64,000 nt of DNA from Symsagittifera roscoffensis. Lineage: Eukaryota > Xenacoelomorpha > Acoela > Convolutidae. The stretch is taken from NCBI RefSeq assembly GCF_963678635.1, contig NC_087065.1, positions 50,228,452 through 50,292,451 on the forward strand. Direction: 5' to 3'. The translations under genes and the position numbers were made by a program. Each line of letters starts with the position of its first letter. Within the stretch, counting starts at the first letter, position 1. Below the pieces are notes generated by a model. It was not told the DNA's origin and made no database searches. It worked only from the letters and a program-made list of their open reading frames with translations. Shown piece after piece: positions 23,294 to 33,245 of the stretch.

Positions 23294-23669
23294 TGAGTTA
23301 TGACTGGTTGGTTATACTCATAGAGTTATTCCAGATAAATTACACCGTCTGCACGTCACGCTATCTTATTTTCGGCAGGATAGATTCGTGCAACTTATTA
23401 GTCTAATACCAATCTTAATCTTACTCTTATATCTCCTAGTCTCAAAAGATCTAGAGTATACTGGTTTAGTACGAGTCGGTCTCTTGGAGAAGGCAACTAA
23501 GTTCTAAGTTAAATTCAAATCTCTCTGGTGCTGAAACAAGTAATTTCAGCACTTACAAAAATGCGGGTTTTTAGTTTGATGGATTATTATTGGTTAGTAT
23601 TCAATATTTTATAGAGATAAATTATTAGAATAATATCCAATAATAAAATCTAGTTTAGATCTGGTTCCA
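23294..23669 (-). repeat. 5' LTR of retroelement copy 1
   Basis: 376 bp, TGAGTTATGACT to CTGGTTCCA on the plus strand. It aligns with 7709-8023 apart from an approximately 60-bp segment missing there. It retains part of the LTR hairpin (23528-23552), with a short deletion in the stem. The base triplet TAA outside it matches the TAAC beyond the other LTR. Confidence 0.85.
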
Positions 23670-24473
23670 TAAGATTTATGATTTTAGTAACAAGAATTAG
23701 AAAAAACTCGAGACACTTATCTCTGAACATGGGGAGAGAAATTTAAAAATTCAAATTAAATTCAAAAAACTGCGAGTCAATCTAGTAATTGTGACGAACA
23801 GCACCTGACTGGGCACAAAACGACTGAATTGAAGACAGATAGACGGGAAATGTCCGAGAGTGAGCAAACAGATTGCGCAGCAACTATCAAGCCAATGTCC
23901 CCTGTCAAGTCCCTTCTCAAAATGAATTAACTGCTTCAGAAAAACTTTTAACCAAAAAGAAGGACAGCCCTAGTTTGGACCTTTAAAAGAAAAACTTTAA
24001 GTAATAAAAAGAGTACACGGTTACTTTTGACAACGGAAAATCTTTTGATTCAACAAACATTGGACAAAAACTTGATTCAAATCTTCTACATAAGTACATA
24101 TCTTTCATGAAATCCATTGGTGCTTTAACACTAGATTTTTTTAGTTTTAATTTACTGTCGCAGATGAGGCGAAGGGAAAATGGAGTATGAGTATTATATT
24201 GGCTACCCTTTACTAACTTAGATTTTTTTACCTTAGAAAATGTTGTGATTTGTTTTTTGTTATTTTAATTTTGACCTTATTTCTTAATATATACCTGGCA
24301 ATGAGTGTCTATTCAAAGTAAGATGGAGAGCTTAACATTTTGAAATGTTGAAACGCTTTCATCAAATCTATGTCCGGCAAAAGAAATTGTTTGTTTTGCG
24401 TGTAAAATAAGAGATTTTTTGAGAGACTTTACGAGTCAAAATCAATGAAACCGGCTGTAATTGCTGTAGAAGT
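23670..24473. other. Intergenic, with a fragment related to the 51-kb repeats
   Basis: No complete gene. Around 23810-23970 there is a short frame starting MSESEQTD and, after a shift, a segment ELTASEKLLTKKK. It resembles the 3' part of repeats at about 51200 and 51920 (GGTTCAGAAAAACTGCTCACCAAAAG). It may be the decayed N-terminal region of a repeat-encoded protein. Confidence 0.35.
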
Positions 24474-25651
24474 AATTGTTCTGACTTTCGATACGAAAGT
24501 AACGGAATATTTGTGCTCGGGGTGGGTTTTTTTTCTTCAGACAAATTTCGACTTTTTAACTAGCCATTTTAGACGGAATCTTTTTACATCATTCGAAAAG
24601 TATTGTTGTCTTGAGCTCAAATTTGAAAAGATATTTCACCTGTGATCATTTTTCGTAAAATTACTAGGGTTTAAATATTGCCATTTTGGTCAATTTGGGA
24701 CAATTAACGCGCGATATATTTGCGCTATTAACGCGTAAGCGGAGATTTAATGTTAATCCGTCTTAGAAATTGGTCCAAATTGGTTAAAAGAAGCTTGTTT
24801 GCCATAATTGGTTTGTTACAAGGAGCGAAATCTATCCTTTTGTACTTTATATGGCGTGTGGGGAGATGATTTTCAAAAAAAAAAATTTAATTTTTAGAAA
24901 AAAAATTGTTCATTTTGTTTTATTTCATTGAATTTCTTAAGGTTATTACTGCTCCAAAAACCTTAAAGGGCAGTCGGAACATTCAGGGCTTTGCCCTGAT
25001 ACGAGCAGTCTGGTTATATTTAGTCGGAATTTCCAATATAATTCATCAAATTTCATGAGTAAATCAGAAAAAAAACTTCTGCGTAATGATAACCGCGTAA
25101 TTCCAAGCAGCAACAAGACTGCTCGTATCAGGGCAAAACCCTGAAAATTCAGACTGCCTTTTGAGGTTTATCAAGCAGTAATAACATTAAAAAATTAAAT
25201 GTAATAAAACAAAATGACAACTTTTTTTTCTAAAATTGAAAACTTTTTATGAAAATCATCCCACCACACGCCATATAAAGTACAAAAGGATAGATTTCAC
25301 TCCTTGTAACAAACCAATTATGGCGAACAAGCTATTTTTACCCAATTGGGAACAATTTCTAAGACGGATTAACATTAAATCTCCGCTTACGCGTAAATAG
25401 CGCAAATATATCGCGCGTTAATTGTCCCAAATTGGCCAAAATGGCAATCTTTAAACCCCCATAACTTTACGAAAAATGATCACAGGTGAAATATCTTTTC
25501 AAATTTGAGCTCATGACAACAATACCATACGAATGATATAAAAAGATTCCGTCAAAAACGGCTAGTTAAAAAGTCGAAATTTGTCTGAAGAAAAAAAACC
25601 CACCCCGAGCACAAATATTCCGTTACTTTCGTATCGAAAGTCGGAACAATA
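24474..25651. repeat. 1.18-kb near-perfect palindrome (large inverted repeat)
   Basis: The left arm, about 24474-25012, and right arm, about 25108-25651, are reverse complements over roughly 540 bases with scattered differences; the spacer is about 95 bp. Each outer end carries the mini-palindrome ACTTTCGATACGAAAGT. No coding capacity was recognised. Part of the right arm (from about 25425) recurs at 27648-27880. It looks like a foldback or inverted-duplication element. Confidence 0.8.
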
Positions 25652-26356
25652 AATGATTCTATTTTGAACTTAACACCAGAAACGTTTGTAGAAAGTTTCA
25701 ATAAGCACTTCACAAGAGTCTGAAACATTCAGTCGGACAGACAAATTAAATATTTTGACATCCCTTTCACACCAACACAAACGAAGGATAGAACACGCCG
25801 TTATATTTATTGAATGGTGCAAGCGAAACACTGAGAAGAATGCAAAATTTTATCAATGTATCTATATTCGATTAGAAATTATTTTTAAGTCTGATAGTTA
25901 TGATTACGAAGAAAAACAGGTGAAAACTGGTTTTGGATTCAAATAGCTTGAACCATCAGACTTTTGAAAACAAATATGAGATGCAAAACATTCACGAATT
26001 TATCGACAACGTACCACTTCAAGTTTTAATCGAAGAAACGAGAGTTATATAGCTCAGAAATGTTGATTCTAGAAACGCATTCATTCAGTTAGAGCAATGC
26101 AATGAAACAAGAATCAAAAAATAAAAATTTAGTATAGTATAGATGGGGAAAAATTTTTTGGCACTTAACATACCAATTTGTAATGTAATTGGTTTTCATG
26201 ATATTAACGGTATGCCCAATGAACTCCATGTTGTCCTGCACTCGCTTCTGAAATACATTCCGTTTGACAACTGCAAGTAAAATAAACAATTTTTTTGATT
26301 AAAAAAGGACAGCTAGACAGAAAAATCAGTTTTAGTGGAAGACATAGACTAAAACC
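25425..26356 (+). repeat. Direct repeat A flanking the non-LTR RT segment, left copy
   Basis: About 930 bp nearly identical to 27648-28585, both beginning TGTCCCAAATTGGCCAAAATGG and ending GGAAGACATAGRCTAAAAC. It contains decayed coding-like stretches (for example LNLTPEQFVKSFNKHF read in the right copy, and YDYEEKQVKTGFGFK in both). It may therefore be an upstream part of the same non-LTR element rather than host DNA. Confidence 0.75.
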
Positions 26357-27575
26357 ATGGTATCAATATGCTCCAGAACGACGAGTAATTGCTTACGCCG
26401 ACGACGTCAATGTCTATGTACATAAAGAAGACCTAGCCTCAATGTTCCAGGAATTAGATAAATTTTGTAAAGGAACCCAGTTCAAGGTAAACAGAGGGAA
26501 ATGTCGCATTCTGAAACCTAGAGAGGCCAATAACGATCGGTACACTGACAAAATCAAAGTGCTCGGGATCTATCAAGGTAGTAATAATGCTGTCATGCTC
26601 AATCGCGAGAGTATGCAGAAGAAAATGGATAACATGCCAAAGTATTTCAATAAGTCGATGAGTTTCTTCGCTAAAGCTCAAATCATAAAAACTTTCTTCT
26701 TGCCCAAATTTCTTCACTTTGCAAGACACTCCCCGTTTGGAAGGAACTTAGAACAAGACTTTCAAAAGCTCAGCCTCAAAGTTTTGTGGGGCAACGGCAA
26801 AAGAAGCGAAGTAGCGTTGCAACATCTACAACGAGAACGACTTAACGGGGGAATAGATTGGCCCAACTTAAGATGTCACGTATTAGCTGCAAAACTGGTT
26901 GACATCAGAGATGCAATGCGATCAAATGATGTGCTTACCAAAAACAAAATAGAAAACGCCATTATAACAAAAACATCCCTTATTAAACAAGTTGAACTGG
27001 AATTAAAGCCATTTAGTCTGAGCATGAAAGTTTGGGAAGATTCACTGATTCTACAAGGAAAACGGAAGAACTTGATTTTGAATGGCAGCATTGGTCATAA
27101 GGCTCTGTATCAGTTCTTATTTCAAACTATTACCAAGCCTGAAGACTGGAGTAATAGAATCCGAAATAGTTGTCAGAAATTCAACTTGAGCGAAGAGCAG
27201 TTCAACAGAATTTCAATGTGGGTATCAAAACAGCAGAAGTTAACAGCTTTTGAGAAAAACATTTGCTTTAAGCTGCTTTTTAACTGTATCCCAGACAAAG
27301 ATGTTATGTGGAACCGTGGTCTGAAGCCAAACCCTCTCTGCTTTTTATGTAGATATTCATTCGAGAACATTAAACACCTTCTGGGTAATTGCCCTAAAAC
27401 AGCGACGTACTTGAACGATCTCGGTATCACGTCTCTATACGATATTTTCAATCCACCTACGAATCTCAAAAGCAAAGCGATTGCAATTATTTTGTACGAC
27501 TCATGGCTGAATTCGAGCAAAGAAACAACATATAAACTGCACCTCCTTGTTAAAAACTGTGACTCAATAACTTGA
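26295..27575 (+). CDS. Non-LTR retrotransposon RT, C-terminal part (5'-truncated)
   Basis: The 426-codon frame encodes the end of a LINE-type reverse transcriptase. The catalytic box VIAYADDVNV has YADD at residues 34-37, followed by palm and thumb sequence. A C-terminal zinc-binding module is C349-x2-C352-x8-H361-x4-C366, in the context RGLKPNPLCFLC as in many non-LTR elements. The fingers, the first catalytic Asp and any endonuclease are absent. The first 20 residues come from flanking repeat A, so the real start is upstream or lost. The frame is uninterrupted, suggesting a recent arrival. It ends 70 bp before repeat A' without a poly-A tail. Clade not assigned. Confidence 0.8.
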   Translation: MIKKGQLDRKISFSGRHRLKPWYQYAPERRVIAYADDVNVYVHKEDLASMFQELDKFCKGTQFKVNRGKCRILKPREANNDRYTDKIKVLGIYQGSNNAVMLNRESMQKKMDNMPKYFNKSMSFFAKAQIIKTFFLPKFLHFARHSPFGRNLEQDFQKLSLKVLWGNGKRSEVALQHLQRERLNGGIDWPNLRCHVLAAKLVDIRDAMRSNDVLTKNKIENAIITKTSLIKQVELELKPFSLSMKVWEDSLILQGKRKNLILNGSIGHKALYQFLFQTITKPEDWSNRIRNSCQKFNLSEEQFNRISMWVSKQQKLTAFEKNICFKLLFNCIPDKDVMWNRGLKPNPLCFLCRYSFENIKHLLGNCPKTATYLNDLGITSLYDIFNPPTNLKSKAIAIILYDSWLNSSKETTYKLHLLVKNCDSIT

Positions 27576-27647
27576 AATCTCTTTGAATTTATGTAGCCCC
27601 TTACCTTGTGTATAATACGTAAATAACAGTAATTTACTTCTTTGCAT

Positions 27648-28585
27648 AAATGTCCCAAATTGGCCAAAATGGCAATCTTTAAACCCCCATAACTTTACGA
27701 AAAATGATCACAGGTGAAATATCTTTTCAAATTTGAGCTCATGACAACAATACCATACGAATGATATAAAAAGATTCCGTCAAAAATGGCTAGTTAAAAA
27801 GTCGAAATTTGTCTGAAGAAAAAAAAACCCACCCGGAGCACAAATATTCCGTTACTTTCGTATCGAAAGTCGGAACAATAAATGATTCTATTTTGAACTT
27901 AACACCAGAACAGTTTGTAAAAAGTTTCAATAAGCACTTCACAAGAGTCTGAAACATTCAGTCGGACAGACAAATTAAATATTTTGACATCCCTTTCACA
28001 CCAACACAAACGAAAGATAGAAAACGCCGTTATATTTATTGAATGGTGCAAGCGAAACACTGAGAAGAATGGCAAAATTTTATCAATGTATCTATATTCG
28101 ATTAGAAAATATTTTTAAGTCCGATAGTTATGATTACGAAGAAAAACAGGTGAAAACTGGTTTTGGATTCAAATTGCTTGAACCATCAGACTTTTGAAAA
28201 CAAATATGAGATGCAAAACATTCACGAATTTATCGACAACGTACCACTTCAAGTTTTAATCGAAGAAACGAGAGTTATATAGCTCAGAAATGTTGATTCT
28301 AGAAATGCATTCATTCAGTTAGAGCAATGCAATGAAACAAGAATCAAAAAATAAAAATTTAGTATAGTATAGATATGGAAAAAATTTTTTGGCACTTAAC
28401 ATACCAATTTGTAATTTAATTGGTTTTCGTGATATTAACGGTATGCCCAATGAACTCCATGTTGTCCTGCACTCGCTTCTGAAATACATTCCGTTTGACA
28501 ACTGCAAGTAAAATAAACAATTTTTTTGATTAAAAAAGGACAGCTAGACAGAAAAATCAGTTTTAGTGGAAGACATAGGCTAAAA
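27648..28585 (+). repeat. Direct repeat A', right copy
   Basis: Begins TGTCCCAAATTGGCC exactly at the 3' end of the LINE segment and matches 25425-26356 throughout. After GCTAAAAC it diverges into unrelated sequence (AATGAATGTTTTCC). Together the two copies make a tandem arrangement with a unit of about 2.22 kb (A plus LINE tail) present about 1.4 times. Confidence 0.75.
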
Positions 28586-28829
28586 CAATGAATGTTTTCC
28601 AAGACGAATTTAAATGGCTAGACTTCAGGGTTAAGAATGTGAGTAAGCATGTTGGTTTGAAACGTGGATTTGATAATAACTATTCTCAAACCCCAGTAGA
28701 TTTCTATGTGACATTCACTCTTTGGGTCAGTGAATCAATCTGAATAATCTGTTTCAAATCATTTGAACCCAGGTTCCCTATTATGACCACTATTGAAAAA
28801 AATTCTATTTAACGCTAGAATGATTCCAT

Positions 28830-29619
28830 CCCGGGTTGACCAAAAATGCTTGTCCTACAATTTCCATATATGAAAAAAAGCTTATCCTACACTTTCCTAC
28901 AGCTTCATAGACTCAGAAAATTCTTTAAAAAAAACTCTAGGATAAACATTTTTTCATAAATGAAAAGTTTAGGATAAGCATTTTTTCATAAACCAAAAAA
29001 TTTATTTTTTCTGAATTTTACTTCTCAACATTTTCAGGGATGAGTTCATGACCGAACACAACAGAACATCCATGGTGTACTCAACACTAGTGTTTCCAAA
29101 AGGTTGATCGGCTGTCATTGACAATGCATTGCAAACAATGTGATTAAGAGGGCTTCCTTCACAAATGATAAAATGAAAGCATCAAACTTTTAATTTTTGG
29201 CAAAATTTTTCAGAGATACCTTTTTCTTCTAAATTGAATTTTCAACTTATCAAACATCGATCAAGTCATATATAAACATGCCATACAACAAAAAACAGGA
29301 GCTGTTAGCCTGTTTAAAAAAAATTATCCGGAGAAACGGAAAAAAAAACCAATTTTTGTACATCGTGGACTACGTTATGCAGACAAAAAATTTATAAAGT
29401 TTTTTGGAAAATGTTTTTTTGAGTACAAAATTCGATTTGAGGTTGAAAAAAATACGAAAAAACTTTTGGGTCAATTTCAATTTTACTTTTTTAAAAATTG
29501 TATGAAAATTGTATGATCAGCATTTTTCCATACATTTGATGCAGGCAATTGTATGATAAGCATTTTCGGTGTGGGGAAATGTAAGATAAGCAATTTCGGT
29601 GCATGGAGGTCAACCCGGG
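28830..29619. mobile_element. CCCGGG-ended element, copy b (790 bp)
   Basis: It starts CCCGGGTTGACCAAAAATGCT and ends with its inverse, GGAGGTCAACCCGGG, flanked by AT on both sides. Subterminal repeats of the TATGATAAGCATTTTTCCATA type match copy a at 4411-4637. The middle (about 28990-29490) is unique sequence, so this is a longer family member. No transposase frame seen. Confidence 0.7.
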
Positions 29620-29938
29620 ATAATAGATTTCTATAACAAAGAAAAAAATGTAAATATCAACGAAAACAACCATTTTGATATGAAGAGAATTGTTTGAAAA
29701 TTGTTGTTTCACATAAAGTTACAACAATGAAACAAAGATTCTTGGATAATGGTAGTCTTTGCCTATGATTTTTTCAATGTCCAGGAGACGAGTATTTTGA
29801 CGAATGAGTTTCAATTGTTTGTGGGCGTTGTGGGCAACCTAATATTTTCGGAACTATCTTAACGGTTCACAATTTGAGTTTTTCGGGGACTTGAAAAGTT
29901 CTCTTATCCATTTTAAACTCTATTTATGGAAAAAGAAC

Positions 29939-29942
29939 ATTG
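29939..29942. other. 4-bp target site duplication (ATTG), left
   Basis: ATTG stands immediately outside the left LTR of copy 2 and is repeated exactly at 47682-47685 outside the right LTR. A 4-bp duplication is within the range made by Ty3/gypsy integrases. Confidence 0.85.
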
Positions 29943-30351
29943 TGAGTTAGGACCGATGTGGTTAACTCATAGAGTATTTTCGGATAGGGTACACCGTCTG
30001 CTCGTCACGCTATCTTATTTTCGGCCGGATAGATTCGTGCAACTTCTTAGTCTAATACCGATCCTAATCTTACTCTTATACTATCTAGTCTCAGGGTATT
30101 TAACTAGTCTCTGCTAGGCTCAATAGATCTAGGGTATACTGGTTTATTGCGGCTGCTGAAGTTCTCTTGGAGAGGCAACTAATTTCTAAGTTAAATTCTA
30201 ATCTCTCTGGTGCTGAAATTACAAGTAATTTCAGCACTTACAAATAAGTGGGTTGTTAGTTAGATGGATCATGATTGGTTATTATTAAATACTTTACAGT
30301 GTAAAATATCTAATTTATCCAATCATAAAATATAGTTTGGATCAGGTTCCA
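29943..30351 (-). repeat. 3' LTR of copy 2
   Basis: Plus strand TGAGTTAGGACC to ATCAGGTTCCA, so TG...CA on the element strand. It contains a polyadenylation signal AATAAA (plus strand tttatt, 30143-30148), a CCAAT motif in the U3 part and a 13-bp-stem hairpin at 30210-30237. The GGATGGG just upstream on the minus strand is a weak polypurine-tract candidate. Confidence 0.93.
30210..30237. promoter_or_regulatory. LTR hairpin (13-bp perfect stem)
   Basis: GTGCTGAAATTAC-AA-GTAATTTCAGCAC is a perfect inverted repeat. The same hairpin is in the 5' LTR at 47539-47566. Copy 3 keeps a six-base stem GGCTGA/TCAGCC at 61043-61068, with different but still complementary bases. This suggests an RNA structure or protein site in the LTR. 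Confidence 0.55.
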
Positions 30352-31787
30352 CCCATCCGGGTTTTACAGAGTTTTTTAGAATTATCTTTCTGCAATTCAA
30401 AGGATGGATGATGGACGCTGGTATTTGGCGAACATCGTACTAATAAATGTGAGTGCGAAGTCAATCGTACTCTAAATCCTTTGAGTTTGTGATTGTGGAC
30501 GGCATATCGGTTTGTGGTTGGCCATTCTTTTTTAAGTGTAGTGGGGTCATTTTGTCTTTGAATGTTCGTCTTTGTTGTTGTGTGCTGATCTATATACTGC
30601 AAAGTATAGTTTACATTTTTTAAAATTTTTATTAGTTCAGTGTTTTAATTATGATTTTCGTTAGTTGTTTTCACAAAAGCATTTTGTTTTAGTTCGGTTA
30701 TTTTGAAGAGTTACTCACCCTTGAGTACCTCTTATTAAAAATAGCAGTGTGGTCACAAAGCGTGGATGTAGCGCGGTGGGTTAGGCCGGCTATAGAGCAT
30801 GCTCAGGACGTCCTCTCTGGTGGGTTAGGCCAGGAGTGGGACGTTGAGTACCTCTTATTAAAAATAGCAGTGTGGTCACAAAGCGTGGATGTAGCGCGGT
30901 GCGTTAGGCCGGCTATAGAGCATGCTCAGGACGTCCTCTCTGGTGGGTTAGGCCAGGAGTGCGGTTTCTGTGAGAGTTCCTGTTATGTGATAACGTTTTA
31001 TGTTGGGTTTATGGTGGTTTTTCTTATGTTTCGTTGGTTGTGTCCTTTTTTTCAAAAATCGAATTGTTTTTGTTATGGGTTTGTCTTTCGACTTTTTTGT
31101 GTTTTATTATTTCTTTCTTAGACTTTATAATAGTCTTCAAAAGAATAAATTATCCAGTTTTAAACTGGGTTAATCCGGTTTGGGTACCGTTGGTTTTCTT
31201 TTCTTAGTCATGCTGTTATTCTGTGATTTGTGGTGTTTAGTAAGCTGCATTGGTTAGTTTTGTTTAGTATATAATTCCTTTCCAACCGGGTTAAAGGAAA
31301 GTTCAAAACTTGTTATCGTGTGTTAGAGTTGTTGAGTGTGAAAACTTGAAACTGAAATTGATTATTTAAACAATTCTTCGTGGGCGAGCTGTGCGAGTTT
31401 GGATAGAATTCTTGTGCGAGTGAATGAAAATATCAAAAGGTTAGTACTGCGTTTTCATTTTATTAATTTACTACAGAGAATTTTAATTTTACTGCTAGTT
31501 TTGGGGAGAATTTAAATTACAAATTTTCATTTTTTATGAAGTTTACTGCTTTTGGGGAAACAATTTATAAATTAATTTACTATATTTGGTATAAATTTTA
31601 TCGGTTTATCTTGTGGAAAATATTAGTGAAGTGAAGAATTTTAACAAGTTTATTTTTATTTTGCTTTTTTGTTTCTTCAGATGATCCTGACATGAAGACC
31701 AAAGATCTAAATGAAACATGAGTAAAGAATGGTTAGTATTTATTTTAAATTTGATAGTGAAAAATATGTATAAATTATACTTACCTG
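30352..31787 (-). other. 3' untranslated region of copy 2
   Basis: About 1.4 kb between the stop of ORF X and the 3' LTR, collinear with copy 1. It contains the duplicated tRNA/SINE-like segment and a TTTCCAACCGGGTTAAAGGAAA inverted motif near 31280 that is kept in copy 1 (about 9112). No element-strand ORF is apparent. Confidence 0.6.
30721..30966 (+). repeat. 123-bp tandem duplication of a tRNA/SINE-like segment
   Basis: Two nearly identical units begin TTGAGTACCTCTTATTAAAA at 30721 and 30844. Each holds TGTAGCGCGGTGGGTTAGGCC (A-box-like) and a later GGTGGGTTAGGCCAGG. Copy 1 has one diverged unit. The near identity shows a recent duplication within copy 2. The plus-strand open frame across it (30747-31121) is a by-product of the repeat. 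Confidence 0.6.
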
Positions 31788-33245
31788 TTAGTCGTCGGGG
31801 AAAAAACCGTGGGGGAAGATGTCGTGTATTATGTCGGAGTTTGTTAGTAATTTCGCTAGTATGCGAATGATGTTTTTAGTTTGAAGCAGTGGCCAAAGCA
31901 ATTGAAGTGCTTTAATAGTTTTTAGTTCTTCAGTGCCAACTGCAAACTCATAAGGTGTGTTTTGAATGAGGTTATATAATTTGTGGTTGTATTTAGTGTT
32001 GTGGATGAATTCTAATATAGGGATTTCTATAGGTTGGATAAATTCATGTGGGATAAGGAAGGGTCTGGATTCTTCTGCGTTAAAGGTCTTCGTGATGGGA
32101 CAAAATGTATACATTTGGGTTATGGGATCATAATTGCGGAGAATGCCGTGAACGTTAGTATCTTTGATGCAATATGTGAAATTTAGAAAAAATGGTGAAG
32201 TGTATTTAAAGTTAAGAAACTGAAAACGGTGGTGTGGTTGTCTTGATGGAGTGTGTAGATCAAAATGATTTTGTATGAAGCGATAATATGTATATGTGTG
32301 GGTTTGTTTAGTGCGTAACATAATGTCGTGTGAGCAGTGCAAACCGCGTTCATGTGGTGCAAGGAAGTGGAAGGTTAGTGAAAATAATTGAAATTTTTCT
32401 TTAAAACTTTCGTAAGCTTGCATGTCGGTTAGTGCTTCAGAAATGATGTGATCAAATTTTCCATCAAATATATTGAGTGTAAATACATATGGTGTTTTCA
32501 TAAAAAAATTTTCTGTTAGTTGTGGGTTAGCGAAGCGATCATCATCTAAAAATTGGTCTTGGTTAGTTCGGATGATGTTATGATCGTAATATTCTAGCGT
32601 AAATTCGTTAGCTCGAGGTGCAGTGAATGTTTTTAGTGATTTCTTATATCCTATATAAGTAAATTGTCTATGTGTTAGTGGTGTGGTGAGTCGATACAGC
32701 ATATCTTGATTTTTTTCTATATCGTTATGGGTATTTGATAATGGTAGGCAAAGGGGATTAGTAAAATGATAATATGATGTCCAATGAAGTGTAGGCATTA
32801 AAACATGTTCATCTACAAAACTACGTGTGTCGTTAGTGTCATGAGGGGTGTTTAAAGTATATTGTGGAAATGAAGGTAAGGTGATTGTTAGAAAATCTTT
32901 CGTGTTAGTGTGAAGTGGATGATTAATATATTCACGGGCTGTTCCTGGTTTAGTTGGAAATGGATGGTTTGGGAATTTTCTTTTAAAAGTGTGATAAGCT
33001 CTATTAGTGCTATTTGATGATTCGGTGGATGTGGATGATTGTGCTAATGATGCAGAAAAAGCTGAAGAGGGTGTAGGGGTAGGTGGGTTTGAGGATTCTA
33101 TTGTGGAAGAAATCTGATTTATAGTGGGGGTGCTAGGGTGTAATAGTTGTTGTTGTAGGGTGATAAAATTATCGAGTTCTTGGGAGATTTGGGGAATATC
33201 TGGAGAATTGGATGATCGGTCTGAATGCGTGCTACCCTTGTTTGT
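31788..33245 (-). CDS. ORF X: conserved accessory protein after env, unknown family
   Basis: An uninterrupted frame of 485 codons runs from just after a stop at 33246 to the stop at 31788; the first ATG is at 32798 (336 residues). The upstream 150 codons are Ser/Pro/Thr-rich and overlap the env cytoplasmic tail in another frame, so translation may begin by splicing or at 32798. The body has no obvious signal peptide or membrane span; it is rich in His, Tyr and Phe and ends IIHDIFPHGFFPDD. Copy 1 has the same gene, decayed but clearly related. It is the longest intact ORF of copy 2, and every pol or env frame around it is broken. No known domain was recognised. Role is open: structural, regulatory or env-associated. 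Confidence 0.75.
   Translation of the reverse strand, partial: TNKGSTHSDRSSNSPDIPQISQELDNFITLQQQLLHPSTPTINQISSTIESSNPPTPTPSSAFSASLAQSSTSTESSNSTNRAYHTFKRKFPNHPFPTKPGTAREYINHPLHTNTKDFLTITLPSFPQYTLNTPHDTNDTRSFVDEHVLMPTLHWTSYYHFTNPLCLPLSNTHNDIEKNQDMLYRLTTPLTHRQFTYIGYKKSLKTFTAPRANEFTLEYYDHNIIRTNQDQFLDDDRFANPQLTENFFMKTPYVFTLNIFDGKFDHIISEALTDMQAYESFKEKFQLFSLTFHFLAPHERGLHCSHDIMLRTKQTHTYTYYRFIQNHFDLHTPSRQPHHRFQFLNFKYTSPFFLNFTYCIKDTNVHGILRNYDPITQMYTFCPITKTFNAEESRPFLIPHEFIQPIEIPILEFIHNTKYNHKLYNLIQNTPYEFAVGTEELKTIKALQLLWPLLQTKNIIRILAKLLTNSDIIHDIFPHGFFPDD

Larger units (their letters stand above)
7709..23669 (-). mobile_element. Large env-bearing Ty3/gypsy-type retroelement, copy 1 (pol-deleted)
   Basis: It is collinear with copy 2: ORF-A relic, gag, protease, integrase C-terminal part, M1, M2, pre-env, env, ORF X and 3' LTR, all on the minus strand. 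Compared with copy 2 it has lost about 3.2 kb covering RT, RNase H and the N-terminal half of integrase (junction near 17075). It has also lost the env signal-peptide segment. Its leader is interrupted at 21663 by the F repeat. Every ORF is broken by stops or shifts. It could not have reverse transcribed itself after losing RT. Even so, its env C-terminus is better preserved than that of copy 2. Confidence 0.85.

Noticed and set aside
26454-27667. Minus-strand frames opposite the LINE ORF
   Set aside because: Shadows of the plus-strand RT frame, which has the catalytic and zinc motifs.
30765-30840. Functional tRNA gene
   Set aside because: A-box-like sequence is present but the B box is poor, spacing is long and no cloverleaf could be folded by eye.
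30747-31121. Plus-strand frame with an internal 41-residue repeat
   Set aside because: Created by the 123-bp tandem duplication in the retroelement 3' UTR.
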